From contig CADBRY010000140.1 in the NCBI GenBank assembly GCA_902797195.1, forward strand, positions 1 to 6,795: a DNA stretch of 6,795 bases, in the 5' to 3' direction. Positions 1 through 5,964 of this stretch are shown here, piece by piece. The stretch's first letter is position 1. Each line of letters begins with the position of its first letter. Origin of the DNA: an uncultured Eubacteriales bacterium. Its GTDB lineage: Bacteria > Bacillota > Clostridia > Peptostreptococcales > Anaerovoracaceae. A program made the position numbers and the translations under genes. The notes beneath the pieces were generated by a model. It worked only from the letters and a program-made list of their open reading frames with translations, was not told the DNA's origin and did no database searches.

Positions 1-547
1 ACCCTTCACATGGGCCAGCGGTATCAAAAGCCCGGTCTACTGCGACAATCGTCTGGTGCTTACGGACCCGGAAGCAAGAACTGTGATCGAAGAAGGACTG
101 ATCCGTCTGATAAAAGAGGAATTCCCGGAAACGGAAGCGGTCTTTGGAACGGCAACTGCAGGGATCCCTCATGCGGCAATAGCCGGGCACGTTATGGGGA
201 TACCAATGGGATATGTCAGATCCGAGGCGAAGGATCACGGCAGAACTAATCGGATCGAAGGAAGGCTGAAGGAAGGCCAGATGGTTCTGGTAGTTGAAGA
301 TCTGATCTCCACGGGAGGCAGCGTCATAAGCGTGGCAGAGGCTCTACGTGATGCGGGAGCCGACGTCATCGGAGTCGTAAGCATATTTACGTATGGGCTT
401 AAAAGAGCAAATGTTGCTTTTGAAGAAGCCGGCCTGAAACACACCAGCCTGACCGATTTCGACGCGGCCTGTGAAGCGGCGGCGGAGACGGGATATATCG
501 AAGCCGGTGATATAGAACAATTGAAACAGTTTAGGAATAGTTTGTAG
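1..547 (+). CDS. pyrE: Orotate phosphoribosyltransferase PyrE, 5' end outside window
   Basis: PyrE transfers the phosphoribosyl group of PRPP to orotate, giving orotidine 5'-monophosphate, the next-to-last step of cytosolic UMP synthesis. The reading frame is already open at base 2, and the first residues, PFTWASGIKSPVYCDNR, are the conserved N-terminal orotate/PRPP-contact segment of the family. The gene therefore starts upstream, probably about 25-35 codons before the window. About 181 residues are visible. The type I phosphoribosyltransferase PRPP-binding loop VLVVEDLISTGGS is encoded around 284-322, with its acidic pair and TGGS turn intact. The conserved catalytic-loop region (RSEAKDHGRTNRIEG) lies just before it. 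The frame ends at TAG 545-547. pyrB follows 21 bp later on the same strand, consistent with one pyr operon. The internal GTG at 56 is not the start, because homology continues upstream of it. Confidence 0.98.
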   Translation, partial: PFTWASGIKSPVYCDNRLVLTDPEARTVIEEGLIRLIKEEFPETEAVFGTATAGIPHAAIAGHVMGIPMGYVRSEAKDHGRTNRIEGRLKEGQMVLVVEDLISTGGSVISVAEALRDAGADVIGVVSIFTYGLKRANVAFEEAGLKHTSLTDFDAACEAAAETGYIEAGDIEQLKQFRNSL

Positions 548-553
548 AGATAT

Positions 554-560
554 AAGGAGG
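554..560 (+). promoter_or_regulatory. Ribosome binding site of pyrB that fixes a TTG start
   Basis: A full AAGGAGG Shine-Dalgarno core lies 8 bases upstream of TTG 569-571, inside the 21-bp gap after pyrE. No ATG or GTG lies in frame at a suitable distance. The protein read from this TTG also begins with the expected aspartate carbamoyltransferase N-terminus ([10 protein letters not shown]), so TTG is the start. Confidence 0.85.
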
Positions 561-568
561 AAAGAAAA

Positions 569-1480
569 TTGAGACATTTGATCGACATTATGGACCTGTC
601 CGTTGAAGAGCTGGATGAGATGATAGCTGTGGCGAAGGATATCATCGACAATCCGGAAAAGTATGCCCACAAGTGCGATGGCATGAAGCTTGCCACACTG
701 TTCTTTGAGCCGTCAACAAGGACCAGACTCAGTTTTGAAGCGGCCATGTATGAACTGGGCGGAAACGTTCTGGGATTTTCGGAGGCACAGAGCTCATCCG
801 CAGCGAAGGGAGAAAGCGTTTCCGACACCATAAGGACGGTGGGATGCTATGCGGATATCATAGCCATGCGTCACCCCAAGGAAGGCGCTCCCGTAGTCGG
901 GACACGCAGATCGACGGTGCCTGTGATCAATGCGGGAGACGGCGGCCACAACCACCCGACACAGACGCTTACAGACCTTTTGACCATCAGCCGTGAAAAA
1001 GGAAGGCTTAACAATCTGACCATTGGACTTTGCGGCGACCTTAAATTCGGACGCACGGTACACTCGCTGATCTCGGCGATGTCACGCTATGACAATGTGA
1101 AATTCGTCCTTATATCGCCGGAAGAACTGAAGGTGCCGGAGTACCTCAAGGAAGAGGTCATTATCAGAAACGGCCTGGAATGTGAAGAGACCACAGACCT
1201 TGAAAAGGTAATGCCGGAGCTCGACATCCTGTACATGACCAGGGTCCAGAGGGAGCGATTCTTCAACGAGCAGGATTACCTGAGACTCAAAGACAGCTAC
1301 ATCCTCACACCGGAGAAACTGGAAACTGCAAAGGAAGACCTGAGCATTCTCCACCCGCTGCCAAGGGTAAACGAAATATCCGTGGAGGTGGACGATGATC
1401 CGCGGGCCGTATATTTCAAACAGGTGCTCAACGGTAAGTTTATCAGGATGGCGCTGATACTTAAGCTTCTGAACAAGTAA
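569..1480 (+). CDS. pyrB: Aspartate carbamoyltransferase catalytic subunit PyrB
   Basis: PyrB condenses carbamoyl phosphate with L-aspartate to give N-carbamoyl-L-aspartate, the committed step of pyrimidine synthesis. At 303 residues it has the usual length for a catalytic chain. Visible motifs, in order, are: the carbamoyl-phosphate loop FFEPSTRTR (STRTR at 49-53); the SSSAAKGES loop with Lys80, matching the mobile Lys that neighbouring subunits contribute to the active site; HPTQ at 129-132; [11 protein letters not shown] at 156-166; the aspartate-binding MTRVQRERF stretch (Arg225 and Gln227); and HPLPR at 262-266. All catalytic signatures are present, so the enzyme should be active. Translation starts at TTG behind a strong Shine-Dalgarno site. 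pyrI lies 34 bp downstream. The product very likely assembles with PyrI into the allosteric holoenzyme, as in enteric bacteria, archaea and many clostridia, unlike the unregulated Bacillus-type trimer. Confidence 0.98.
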   Translation: MRHLIDIMDLSVEELDEMIAVAKDIIDNPEKYAHKCDGMKLATLFFEPSTRTRLSFEAAMYELGGNVLGFSEAQSSSAAKGESVSDTIRTVGCYADIIAMRHPKEGAPVVGTRRSTVPVINAGDGGHNHPTQTLTDLLTISREKGRLNNLTIGLCGDLKFGRTVHSLISAMSRYDNVKFVLISPEELKVPEYLKEEVIIRNGLECEETTDLEKVMPELDILYMTRVQRERFFNEQDYLRLKDSYILTPEKLETAKEDLSILHPLPRVNEISVEVDDDPRAVYFKQVLNGKFIRMALILKLLNK

Positions 1481-1500
1481 TGAAAAACGCTTAATATAAT

Positions 1501-1507
1501 GAGGAGG
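1501..1507 (+). promoter_or_regulatory. Ribosome binding site of pyrI
   Basis: GAGGAGG is followed by 7 bases and then ATG 1515-1517. It lies in the 34-bp pyrB-pyrI gap and supports independent, strong initiation of the regulatory chain. Confidence 0.8.
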
Positions 1508-1514
1508 AAAGGCA

Positions 1515-1934
1515 ATGATTATAGGTAAAATACAGGACGGAATAGTGCTTGATCACATAAAGGCAGGACAGGGGATGAAACTCTACGACATCCTCGGGCT
1601 TGATAAGCTGGAATGCCAGGTTGCTCTGATCAAAAATGCGGAGAGCGTAAAATATGGCAAGAAGGACATAATCAAGATCGACAGCATAATCGAGATGAAC
1701 CTGGATGCCATCGGTTTCGTAGATCCTAACATAACAGTCAACATCATCAGGGACGGAAAGCTCAGCAAGCGCACCCACATAGACCTGCCGGAGACAATAG
1801 AGGGATTTGTAAAGTGCAAGAATCCCCGCTGCATAACGACTATAGAACAGGAAATCCCACATCGCTTCAAGCTGACGGATCCCGAAACGAAGACATATAG
1901 ATGCGTATACTGCGAGAGCAAACTGGAACAGTAA
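1515..1934 (+). CDS. pyrI: Aspartate carbamoyltransferase regulatory subunit PyrI
   Basis: PyrI is the non-catalytic chain of aspartate carbamoyltransferase. It binds nucleotide effectors (CTP/UTP inhibit and ATP activates in the E. coli enzyme) and bridges the catalytic trimers through a zinc domain. The 139-residue protein is slightly shorter than the roughly 150-residue enteric chain, mainly at the N-terminus. The nucleotide-binding domain covers roughly residues 1-95. The C-terminal zinc domain has all four cysteine ligands: Cys101 and Cys106 (C-x4-C, CKNPRC), then Cys130 and Cys133 (C-x2-C, CVYC). Residues N72-I73-T74-V75-N76 match the conserved PNxTVN stretch of the family. The start is ATG behind a strong Shine-Dalgarno site, and the frame ends at TAA 1932-1934. 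It directly follows pyrB and is almost certainly co-transcribed with it. Effector specificity cannot be read from the sequence alone. Confidence 0.97.
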   Translation: MIIGKIQDGIVLDHIKAGQGMKLYDILGLDKLECQVALIKNAESVKYGKKDIIKIDSIIEMNLDAIGFVDPNITVNIIRDGKLSKRTHIDLPETIEGFVKCKNPRCITTIEQEIPHRFKLTDPETKTYRCVYCESKLEQ

Positions 1935-1944
1935 GAAAGATTCG

Positions 1945-1998
1945 CGGCAGCCGCCGGTTTTAAAAGAGCCACGGCAGTCGCCGGCTGCAAAAGATGCT
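1945..1998. repeat. Degenerate 27-bp tandem repeat, two copies
   Basis: Two adjacent 27-base units (1945-1971 and 1972-1998) align without gaps. They share CGGCAG-Y-CGCCGG at the start and AAAAGA near the end, with about 20 of 27 positions identical. The differences cluster in the TTTT/CTGC segment and the last four bases. The repeat lies between the pyrI stop and the SCIFF promoter; the second unit runs up to the first base of the -35 hexamer. It encodes nothing evident. It may be an old local duplication or a pair of binding sites; neither can be shown from this window. Confidence 0.6.
1947..1988 (+). terminator. GC-rich hairpin after pyrI, possible transcription end without a U-tract
   Basis: GCAGCCG (1947-1953) is perfectly complementary to CGGCTGC (1982-1988). 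After one C/C mismatch the pairing continues for about three more pairs (1955-1957 with 1978-1980, the last a G-U wobble), leaving an AT-rich loop. The hairpin begins 13 bases after the pyrI stop, where a pyr operon terminator would be expected. The bases after the stem are AAAAGATGC rather than a T-run, so this is not a canonical intrinsic terminator on the + strand. It could stabilise the 3' end of the message, pause polymerase, or simply result from the tandem repeat. Confidence 0.4.
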
Positions 1999-2026
1999 TG
2001 AGAATATGGTCAAACAGGTATAGAAT
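1998..2026 (+). promoter_or_regulatory. Sigma-A-type promoter for the SCIFF operon
   Basis: TTGAGA (1998-2003) matches five of six consensus -35 bases. TAGAAT (2021-2026) matches five of six -10 bases, and the spacer is exactly 17 bp. The predicted transcription start is near 2033, leaving an untranslated leader of about 55 bases before the SCIFF ATG. It is in the only sizeable gap between genes in the window, on the strand and at the place where a new transcription unit must begin if the SCIFF genes are not read from the pyr operon. Confidence 0.65.
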
Positions 2027-2071
2027 GAAACAGTGCCTGCAAAGGGACGGGAATCATATAAACCATATATT

Positions 2072-2077
2072 AAGGAG
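2072..2077 (+). promoter_or_regulatory. Ribosome binding site of the SCIFF precursor
   Basis: AAGGAG stands 10 bases upstream of ATG 2088-2090. It selects this ATG over the more upstream in-frame TTG at 1998, which falls in the promoter -35 and has no Shine-Dalgarno site. Confidence 0.75.
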
Positions 2078-2087
2078 ACCGAATAAA

Positions 2088-2231
2088 ATGAAGAGAATCA
2101 AGACTATCAGCACGAAGAACCTGAGTGAGAGCATCCGCAAGGACGGCTGCGGAGAGTGCCAGACATCCTGCCAGTCCGCATGCAAAACTTCCTGCGGTGT
2201 TGCCAACCAGAAATGCGAGAAGACAAAGTAA
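2088..2231 (+). CDS. scfA: Six-cysteine ranthipeptide precursor SCIFF
   Basis: This 47-residue peptide is a SCIFF precursor (six cysteines in forty-five residues), a ribosomally made natural product found in most Clostridia and modified by a dedicated radical-SAM enzyme. It begins MKRIKTISTKNL, the lysine-rich leader recognised by the maturase. The cysteine core follows: GCGECQTSCQSACKTSC and a last Cys, giving Cys21, 24, 28, 32, 36 and 43. The QTSCQSACKTSC and VANQ blocks are nearly invariant in the family as I recall it. No double-glycine cleavage site is obvious, as is usual for SCIFF. Residue 37, directly after the fifth Cys, is Gly. In the characterised peptides I remember a Thr there that accepts the thioether from Cys32, so the cross-link chemistry may differ here. 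The gene has its own promoter and its TAA overlaps the ATG of the maturase by one base. The biological role of mature SCIFF is not firmly known; a quorum-sensing-like or metabolic regulatory role has been proposed for ranthipeptides. Confidence 0.97.
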   Translation: MKRIKTISTKNLSESIRKDGCGECQTSCQSACKTSCGVANQKCEKTK

Positions 2232-3670
2232 TGATTCATCAGTATAAGCTAGGAGGGTTCAATATAGTATTGGACGTAAACAGCGGCTCTGTACATTGCG
2301 TGGATGATGCCTCATATGACATCATCCGTCTTTTTTATGAGGCAGAAAAGGCCGGTGTCAAAGAAGACAGGCACAATATCACCGACTGCATACTAAAAAA
2401 ATACGGCGAGGGCAAGGTGGAAGAGCCGATAACTGAAGAAGATATAGAAGGGGTCTTCGAAGAGATTGATGATCTGAAAAAACAGGGGAAGCTGTTTTCA
2501 CAGGACCTTCTTAATGATGCTCCTCAGTTGATGAAGCAAAGGAAGCACTCCGTGAAAGCTCTCTGCCTGCATGTGGCCCACACCTGCAATCTTAACTGCA
2601 GCTACTGCTTCGCAAGCCAGGGGAATTTCCATGGTGAAAGGGCTGTTATGAGCGCGGAGACCGCAAGGTCAGCCATTGACTTTCTAATAAGAGAATCGGG
2701 AGATCACTACAACCTTGACGTTGATTTCTTCGGCGGCGAGCCTCTGATGAACTGGGATGTGGTGAAGGAGACAGTCAGATACGGCCGGGAGCAGGAGAAA
2801 AAGCACAACAAAAATATTCGATTCACCCTTACCACCAACGGCGTAGGCATCGACGATGAGGTGATCGAATTTGCCAATAGGGAAATGCACAATGTGGTGC
2901 TGAGCCTGGACGGGAGAAAAGAGGTACACGACAGGTTCCGGAGAACGATAAACGACAGGGGCAGCTATGACATGATCGTGCCCAAGTTCCAAAAGTTCGT
3001 TGCCAAGCGGAGGGCAGATGACACGAACCCAGACCGCAGAGAATACTATATGCGTGGGACCTTCACTCATCTGAACAGAGACTTTGCCGAGGATATAAAG
3101 CATATGGCGGAACTGGGGTTTGACAGGCTTTCCATGGAACCGGTGGTGACGGACCCGAAAGATCCAATAGCTTTGACGGAGGAAGATCTGCCGGTGCTTT
3201 ATGAACAGTATGAGGAATTGGCAGGGTGGCTGCTTGCGCGCAGCGAAGAGGGACACCCCGTAACTTTTTATCACTATATGCTGGACCTTGAGGGTGGCCC
3301 TTGCATATACAAACGCATATCAGGATGTGGCGCGGGAACGGAATACTATGCAGTGACTCCCTGGGGAGATCTTTATCCCTGCCACCAGTTTGTGGGCGAG
3401 GATGGATTTAAAATGGGCGACATTTGGACCGGGATAAAAGAAGAGGAAATGAGAGAATCCTTTGGGCGCAACAACATTTATGCCCATGATGAATGCAGGG
3501 ATTGCTGGGCGAAGCTCTACTGCAGTGGAGGATGTGCGGCCAATGCCTATCACAGCACAGGCTCCATATCGGGGATATATGAATACGGGTGCAGGTTGTT
3601 TCGAAAACGCATGGAATGTGCCATAATGATACAGGTAGCAAATGCAATGAACAACTCATCCGGGAGGTGA
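2231..3670 (+). CDS. scfB: Radical-SAM SCIFF maturase forming thioether cross-links, SPASM protein
   Basis: This 479-residue enzyme matches the SCIFF maturases (CteB/Tte1186 type), which use S-adenosylmethionine and three [4Fe-4S] clusters to join a Cys sulfur to a non-alpha carbon of a core residue. Residues 1 to about 95 (MIHQYKLGGFNIVLDVNSGS onward) form the PqqD-like RiPP recognition element that grips the leader. The radical-SAM core follows with CNLNCSYC (Cys119, 123, 126), FFGGEP (SAM-binding GGE, 168-170) and TTNG at 201-204. The SPASM region supplies auxiliary-cluster cysteines: Cys358, 366, 384, the CRDC-x5-C-x3-C set (422, 425, 431, 435) and Cys454. All expected ligands are present. 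The start is ATG 2231-2233, overlapping the SCIFF TAA (TAATG). The Shine-Dalgarno site is weak, so translation probably depends on re-initiation after SCIFF. An in-frame GTG at 2156 inside the SCIFF gene would add 25 unconserved residues and is rejected as start. Confidence 0.97.
   Translation: MIHQYKLGGFNIVLDVNSGSVHCVDDASYDIIRLFYEAEKAGVKEDRHNITDCILKKYGEGKVEEPITEEDIEGVFEEIDDLKKQGKLFSQDLLNDAPQLMKQRKHSVKALCLHVAHTCNLNCSYCFASQGNFHGERAVMSAETARSAIDFLIRESGDHYNLDVDFFGGEPLMNWDVVKETVRYGREQEKKHNKNIRFTLTTNGVGIDDEVIEFANREMHNVVLSLDGRKEVHDRFRRTINDRGSYDMIVPKFQKFVAKRRADDTNPDRREYYMRGTFTHLNRDFAEDIKHMAELGFDRLSMEPVVTDPKDPIALTEEDLPVLYEQYEELAGWLLARSEEGHPVTFYHYMLDLEGGPCIYKRISGCGAGTEYYAVTPWGDLYPCHQFVGEDGFKMGDIWTGIKEEEMRESFGRNNIYAHDECRDCWAKLYCSGGCAANAYHSTGSISGIYEYGCRLFRKRMECAIMIQVANAMNNSSGR
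3662..3669 (+). promoter_or_regulatory. Ribosome binding site of the Memo/AMMECR1 gene overlapping the maturase stop
   Basis: GGGAGGTG overlaps the maturase TGA (3668-3670) and is 6 bases from ATG 3676. It decides the start at 3676 over an in-frame TTG at 3589 within the maturase gene, and indicates coupled translation of the two genes. Confidence 0.8.
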
Positions 3671-3675
3671 GATCC

Positions 3676-5067
3676 ATGTCTGTAAAAGCTGCGTTTATGG
3701 TGCCCCACCCGCCCATGATAGTCCCCGAGATCGGCAGGGGAGGAGAGGCCCAGATTGCCGAGACGACCGAAGCCTATGAACAGGTCGCCCGGGAGATCGG
3801 CAGGTTGGATCCTGAAACCATGATCATAATCAGTCCCCACTCGGTCATGTATACCGATTACATACATATATCTCCGGGGAAGGGAGCCGACGGATCTTTT
3901 TCACAGTTTGGTGCTGGGAAGGTAAAATTCCACGTGAATTATGACACTGAACTGGTCAGGGAGATATGTGATCTGGCTGAGGCTGAAGATCTGTCTGCAG
4001 GGACGCTGGGAGAACGGGACAAAAGACTGGATCACGGGACCATGGTGCCCCTTTGGTTCATCAGTAGAACTATCGATCTGAATAAATGCAAGGTGGTGCG
4101 CATTGGTCTGTCCGGACTGCCTCTGACCGATCATTACAGACTTGGAATGATCATAAGGGAAGCCGTGGAAAGATGCGGCAGAGATATTGTGGTCGTTGCC
4201 AGCGGAGATCTCTCCCACAAGCTTCAGGAGTACGGACCCTACGGGTTTGCGGAGGAAGGTCCGGCCTACGATGAACGGGTGATGGATGTATGCGGCAGAG
4301 GAGCCTTCGGTGAACTGCTTGATTTCAGCGAGAGCTTCTGTGAGCAGGCTGCAGAGTGCGGCCACAGAGCCTTTGTGGTAATGGCCGGAGCTTTTGACGG
4401 GCAGGATGTGGAATCCACGGTGCTTTCCCATCAGGATGTTACGGGAGTTGGATACGGGATATGCACTTTTTATCCCGGAAAGGTCAACGAAAACCGTCAT
4501 TTTTTGGACGAATATTTAAGGAAGAAAGAAGAGGCCGCCGAACTGAAAAGGCAGCTGGAGGATCCCTATGTGAGACTTGCCAGAAGCTCCCTTGAAAAGT
4601 ATGTTCTGAGAAAGGAGCATATTCCAGTCCCCGATGATCTTCCCAAGGAGATGCTGGAGACAAGAGCGGGAGCATTTGTTTCCATCCATAAGGACGGGGC
4701 TCTTCGGGGGTGTATTGGAACCATAGGCCCCACAGCGGACTGCCTTGCTGAAGAGATAATAGAAAATGCCATAAGCGCATCTACAAGGGATCCTAGGTTT
4801 CCTCCCATTTCACCTGAGGAGCTGGACAGGCTGGAGATCAATGTGGACGTGCTTGGAGAGCCGGAAGATATCAGTTCTGCGGATGAACTGGACGTGAAGC
4901 GGTACGGAGTAATCGTCAGAAGCGGCAGCAGAAGGGGTCTGCTCCTTCCCGATCTTGATGGCGTGGATACGGTTGAAAAGCAGATCGATATAGCCAGACA
5001 AAAGGCGGGAATCCCTCCGGGAGGAAAAATCAAACTCCAAAGATTTGAGGTCATAAGACACACCTGA
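3676..5067 (+). CDS. amrA: AmmeMemoRadiSam fusion: Memo-like extradiol-dioxygenase domain plus AMMECR1 domain
   Basis: This 463-residue protein joins two parts of the AmmeMemoRadiSam set, which are separate proteins in many organisms. Residues 1 to about 267 are a class III extradiol-dioxygenase/Memo-like domain. Candidate metal or active-site residues are His11 (VPHPP), His55 (SPHS), His120 (DHG), Asp178 and His181 (SGDLSH), and Cys228 in an ECGH motif. His11, His55 and Cys228 fit the His/His/Cys iron site described for human MEMO1, by motif only; Glu227 beside the Cys could instead mimic the LigB Glu ligand. A charged linker that may be a short coiled coil (about 272-296) leads to the AMMECR1 domain (about 297-460), marked by LRGCIGTIGP at 343-352 and ASTRDPRFPP at 368-377. 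There is no signal peptide, so it is probably cytosolic. The reaction of this family is not established to my knowledge. The partner radical-SAM gene follows after 21 bp. The protein corresponds to amrB and amrA fused in that order. Confidence 0.93.
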   Translation: MSVKAAFMVPHPPMIVPEIGRGGEAQIAETTEAYEQVAREIGRLDPETMIIISPHSVMYTDYIHISPGKGADGSFSQFGAGKVKFHVNYDTELVREICDLAEAEDLSAGTLGERDKRLDHGTMVPLWFISRTIDLNKCKVVRIGLSGLPLTDHYRLGMIIREAVERCGRDIVVVASGDLSHKLQEYGPYGFAEEGPAYDERVMDVCGRGAFGELLDFSESFCEQAAECGHRAFVVMAGAFDGQDVESTVLSHQDVTGVGYGICTFYPGKVNENRHFLDEYLRKKEEAAELKRQLEDPYVRLARSSLEKYVLRKEHIPVPDDLPKEMLETRAGAFVSIHKDGALRGCIGTIGPTADCLAEEIIENAISASTRDPRFPPISPEELDRLEINVDVLGEPEDISSADELDVKRYGVIVRSGSRRGLLLPDLDGVDTVEKQIDIARQKAGIPPGGKIKLQRFEVIRHT

Positions 5068-5075
5068 TTTTTGAT

Positions 5076-5080
5076 GGAGG
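5076..5080 (+). promoter_or_regulatory. Ribosome binding site choosing ATG 5089 for the AmmeMemoRadiSam radical-SAM gene
   Basis: GGAGG is 8 bases before ATG 5089-5091. The more upstream in-frame TTG 5071 and ATG 5074 overlap or precede this site and lack a Shine-Dalgarno sequence of their own at a useful distance, so 5089 is the better start. Confidence 0.75.
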
Positions 5081-5088
5081 CTAAGAGA

Positions 5089-5964
5089 ATGGCGGTTTGT
5101 GAAGTCTGCTTCAGACACTGCGATATAGACGAAGGCAAACTGGGGTTCTGCGGAGGTAGGATCTGCAGGGACGGCAAGGTGGTTGCCGGTAATTATGGAA
5201 AGGCAACGGCTATAGCTCTTGATCCAATCGAGAAGAAACCCCTCAGGAGGTTTATGCCCGGAAGCATGATACTGTCAGTGGGCAGTTATGGATGCAACCT
5301 GCGCTGTCCTCACTGTCAGAACTCCGACATATCCTGGTCGGACACGGCTCTTGGATACGGGAGGGGAGAATACGGACATCATCTCAGAAACATTTCTCCT
5401 CAGGAGCTTGCCCGGATGGCTCTAAAATACAGGGATAAAGGCAACGCCGGTGTTGCCTTTACATACAACGAACCCCTGATAGGATTTGAATATGTCAGGG
5501 ACAGCGCCAGGCTGGTACATGAAATGGGAATGAAAAATGTGCTCGTGACCAACGGGACTGCGGAACTTTCTGTGCTGAGGGAGCTGAGTCCTTACATAGA
5601 TGCGATGAACATCGACATCAAAGGATTTACATACGATTTTTATTCCCGGTTCATCGGCGGCGATCTGGAGATGGTGAAGAATTTCATAGGTGAAGCAGTG
5701 AAAAACTGCCATGTGGAATTGACCTGTCTGATAATACCTGGAGAAAACGACAGTTTTGAAGAGATGGATGCTCTTACGTCTTGGATAGAGGGGCTGACTG
5801 ATGGGGAAGGGACACCTTGTGGGCAGGAAGTGCCTCTGCATATTTCAAGGTTTTTCCCACGCTTTAAATTGACGGACAGGGAGGCTTCGGATGTGAAGCG
5901 CATCTACGAACTTGCGGAATTGGCTCGGGGAAAACTTAAGTACGTGTATACGGGGAACTGCTGA
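5089..5964 (+). CDS. amrS: AmmeMemoRadiSam system radical-SAM enzyme
   Basis: This 291-residue radical-SAM protein is related to the pyruvate-formate-lyase-activating enzyme group and is the enzyme that co-occurs with Memo and AMMECR1 proteins. The N-terminal CEVCFRHC (Cys4, Cys7, Cys11) with FCGGRIC (Cys21, Cys26) is the small cysteine-rich knob typical of this subfamily and could bind an extra cluster or zinc. The radical-SAM cluster motif is GCNLRCPHC (Cys69, 73, 76), followed by the QNSDISW segment. TYNEP, VTNGT, the IDIKGF stretch and IPGEND mark the remaining barrel strands and match PflA-like enzymes. No SPASM domain follows, and the chain ends a few residues after the barrel. Its substrate is unknown; a glycyl-radical-enzyme activation role is suggested only by family resemblance, and no glycyl-radical enzyme is in the window. 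It is the last gene of the apparent SCIFF/AmmeMemoRadiSam transcript, and its TGA touches the dtd stop codon of the opposite strand. Confidence 0.95.
   Translation: MAVCEVCFRHCDIDEGKLGFCGGRICRDGKVVAGNYGKATAIALDPIEKKPLRRFMPGSMILSVGSYGCNLRCPHCQNSDISWSDTALGYGRGEYGHHLRNISPQELARMALKYRDKGNAGVAFTYNEPLIGFEYVRDSARLVHEMGMKNVLVTNGTAELSVLRELSPYIDAMNIDIKGFTYDFYSRFIGGDLEMVKNFIGEAVKNCHVELTCLIIPGENDSFEEMDALTSWIEGLTDGEGTPCGQEVPLHISRFFPRFKLTDREASDVKRIYELAELARGKLKYVYTGNC

Noticed and set aside
235..831. 198-codon open frame on the minus strand opposite pyrE and pyrB
   Set aside because: It lies fully over strongly conserved genes, its translation is Ser/Ala-rich with no recognisable motif, and it has no ribosome site; it is an antisense shadow.
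1495..1500. Perfect TATAAT as a possible promoter for pyrI
   Set aside because: No recognisable -35 hexamer lies 16-18 bases upstream, and the site is directly before the pyrI Shine-Dalgarno site in an evident operon.
1998..2087. N-terminal extension of the SCIFF gene from an in-frame TTG
   Set aside because: The extension overlaps the promoter and the Shine-Dalgarno site, has no ribosome site of its own, and SCIFF peptides begin MK-x-hydrophobic-K as at ATG 2088.
2156..2230. Maturase start at GTG inside the SCIFF gene
   Set aside because: The added 25 residues are only the shifted reading of the SCIFF cysteine region; the conserved recognition domain begins MIHQYKLGG at 2231.
2156..2231. 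Cysteine-rich small protein as a metallothionein or zinc-ribbon protein
   Set aside because: The exact cysteine pattern, the lysine-rich leader and the adjoining SPASM radical-SAM maturase identify it as a SCIFF precursor.
3901..5177. Two minus-strand open frames of about 200 codons (3901-4500 and 4566-5177)
   Set aside because: Both are complementary to the Memo/AMMECR1 gene and have no family resemblance; codon bias of the real gene explains them.
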